A DNA stretch of 5,146 bases from RYN-433 sp036558265 (GTDB lineage Bacteria; Planctomycetota; Phycisphaerae; Tepidisphaerales; Tepidisphaeraceae). The DNA is taken from the NCBI GenBank assembly GCA_036558265.1, contig DATBFY010000288.1, positions 1 to 5,146 on the forward strand. Direction: 5' to 3'. The notes under the pieces were generated by a model. The model saw nothing but the letters and a program-made list of their open reading frames with translations. It was not told the origin of the DNA and did no database searches. Shown piece after piece: positions 3,928 through 5,146 of the stretch. The first letter of the stretch is position 1; every line of letters begins with the position of its first letter. The translations under genes and the position numbers were made by a program.

Positions 3928-5146
3928 TCATTCGGGAAACTCGATCGGCACGGTGAGGCAGACGGTTTCGGTGGAGAGGTGGCGGCCCCATTCCTCGATC
4001 AGTTGCTTGTAGGCCTGGCCGACCGGGCGGATCTGTCGGTTCAGGTCGTAGAGCCCGACGGGGCAGACGCGGTGGTTCCGCTCACGCAGGGCGGTGTCCC
4101 AGTCGATCTGGTCGGTCAGGGAGTACCAGGTGAACCCGACGATGACGACCCGGTGGAAGCGGGCCTGCAGGAGGTTGGCCCACTGCTTCCAGAGCCAGTG
4201 AACGGCCTCGTCCCCGCGCGGCCCCTGGGCGAAGTTGGTCTCGGTGTGCATGACGGGGAGGCGGTAGCGCTCGAAATACTGGGTGGTGATCTCGCCGTAA
4301 CCGAAGATCTCGCCCGCCGGGCTGGCGACGCCGTCCGGGTCCACGCGGTGCTCGTTGGTGGCGTAATAGTCGTTGCCCATGATGCAGGCGTAGCGGAGCT
4401 TCTGGTCGAGGAAGAAGGCGTATTCCTCGCGTGTCATCCCGTTGTCCATGAGGAACTGGTAGGTCTCGGAGTCCACGGGATGGGCATAGGTCAGGTCGAG
4501 CGTCACGAAGCGCTCGGAGTTGCGGAGGCGGGCGGCCCGGATGGCGTCGGGGCTGATCGGGTGGAAGTACTCCGTCGATTCGCTCTGGATGAAGATCGCG
4601 TCGGGGCGGCGGGCCAGGATCGCCTTCATCGCCAGCAGGTTGGCCTTGCAGATGTGCTTGAGCGCGGTGACGAACGAGCGCTCGTCGTGCAGTTGCTCGT
4701 TCCACCAGCCGTAGCGCGCCGAGAAGAGGGCGCAGATGTACATCTCGTTGATCGGCGTGTAGAGCTGAACCCAGGGGAAGCGCTGGGCGAAGGCCGCAGC
4801 GTACCGCTCGAAGAGCTCGGGGAAATCGGGGTTCTGGAAGTTCCCGATCCAGTCCGGGACGCCGAAATGGCAAAGGTCCACGATCGGGATGATCTTGCGG
4901 CGGCGCAGGTCGGCGAAGGCCGTGTCGGCGAAGGACCAATCGAAGCGGCTTGGTCCGAGGAACGTCTTGTAGAGCGGGGGGCCATAGCGCAGGAACGAGA
5001 TACCCAGTTCCTGGACCTTGTCGAAGTCGGTGCTCCACTGTTCGTAGTGGCCACAGCTCTGCATTTCGTCGATGCGAATCCGGCCGTTGTCGATGGTCGG
5101 GTTGCTGTTCTCGATGCCGGTGGCGAAGTAGATGCCCGCCTTGGCC
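3928..5146 (-). CDS. Glycoside hydrolase family 1-like protein (partial, N-terminal tip outside window)
   Basis: The frame is open to the right edge: 405 codons (5145 down to 3931) plus the stop at 3928-3930. GH1 enzymes are retaining beta-glycosidases with a (beta/alpha)8 barrel. Numbering from the first visible codon: IYFATGIENSNPT (5-17) matches the first barrel strand; H93 in VDLCHFGVPDWI matches the conserved GH1 His; TPINEMY (130-136) gives N133 and the acid/base E134; GNDYY is a GH1-like tyrosine segment; HTETN holds the nucleophile candidate E302; FTWYSLTDQIDW (338-349) and GLYDLNRQIRPVGQAYKQLI match the usual C-terminal signature. GH1 normally reads TFNEP and TENG, so the flanks are divergent although both glutamates remain. 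An ATG at 5064 would delete the first strand, so the true start is further upstream, probably just outside the window. No signal peptide can be judged. In this locus it may remodel or edit the glycan, or act on its lipid-linked precursor; the substrate is unknown. Confidence 0.85.
   Translation of the reverse strand, partial: AKAGIYFATGIENSNPTIDNGRIRIDEMQSCGHYEQWSTDFDKVQELGISFLRYGPPLYKTFLGPSRFDWSFADTAFADLRRRKIIPIVDLCHFGVPDWIGNFQNPDFPELFERYAAAFAQRFPWVQLYTPINEMYICALFSARYGWWNEQLHDERSFVTALKHICKANLLAMKAILARRPDAIFIQSESTEYFHPISPDAIRAARLRNSERFVTLDLTYAHPVDSETYQFLMDNGMTREEYAFFLDQKLRYACIMGNDYYATNEHRVDPDGVASPAGEIFGYGEITTQYFERYRLPVMHTETNFAQGPRGDEAVHWLWKQWANLLQARFHRVVIVGFTWYSLTDQIDWDTALRERNHRVCPVGLYDLNRQIRPVGQAYKQLIEEWGRHLSTETVCLTVPIEFPE

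Noticed and set aside
4082..5038. 318-codon minus-strand frame inside the GH1-like gene
   Set aside because: It is an Arg/Pro-rich out-of-phase shadow; catalytic motifs are found only in the frame ending at 3928.

Overview
This 5.1 kb window is GC-rich bacterial DNA packed with genes for making or modifying a cell-surface or extracellular polysaccharide. It holds four complete genes and two cut by the window edges. The organism looks like a planctomycete or a similar high-GC Gram-negative lineage. The grounds are circumstantial: high GC, the absence of clear Shine-Dalgarno sequences before every visible start, a small exported Ala-rich protein, and the gene content. No rRNA, tRNA or marker protein fixes the taxonomy.

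Left part, minus strand: the N-terminal 129 residues of a small exported protein (1-388, cut by the left edge), preceded by a zinc-ribbon SAM-dependent methyltransferase (440-1315). A 105-base divergent intergenic region (1316-1420) carries plausible sigma70-like promoters for both directions. It leads on the plus strand to a WcaF-type hexapeptide O-acetyltransferase (1421-2020).

Right part, minus strand, read from the right edge leftward: a glycoside hydrolase family 1-like protein (3928-5146, only its extreme N-terminus missing), a 159-base gap with possible hairpins, then two GT2 glycosyltransferases of the WaaE/KdtX-like type (2863-3768 and 2009-2866). The two are joined by a 4-base ATGA overlap and look like diverged duplicates. 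The second one ends tail to tail with the acetyltransferase, the two genes sharing 12 bases that form a small inverted repeat.

Inferred joint role: the two GT2 enzymes add sugars, the acetyltransferase and perhaps the methyltransferase decorate them, and the GH1-like protein trims or remodels the glycan. No flippase, polymerase or export gene is visible, so this is probably an internal slice of a larger locus. I see no mobile element, CRISPR array, RNA gene or wholly new system. The less ordinary features are the GH1-like enzyme with atypical active-site surroundings, the GT2 tandem, the overlapping gene ends, and a G-rich plus strand that holds whichever way the genes point.
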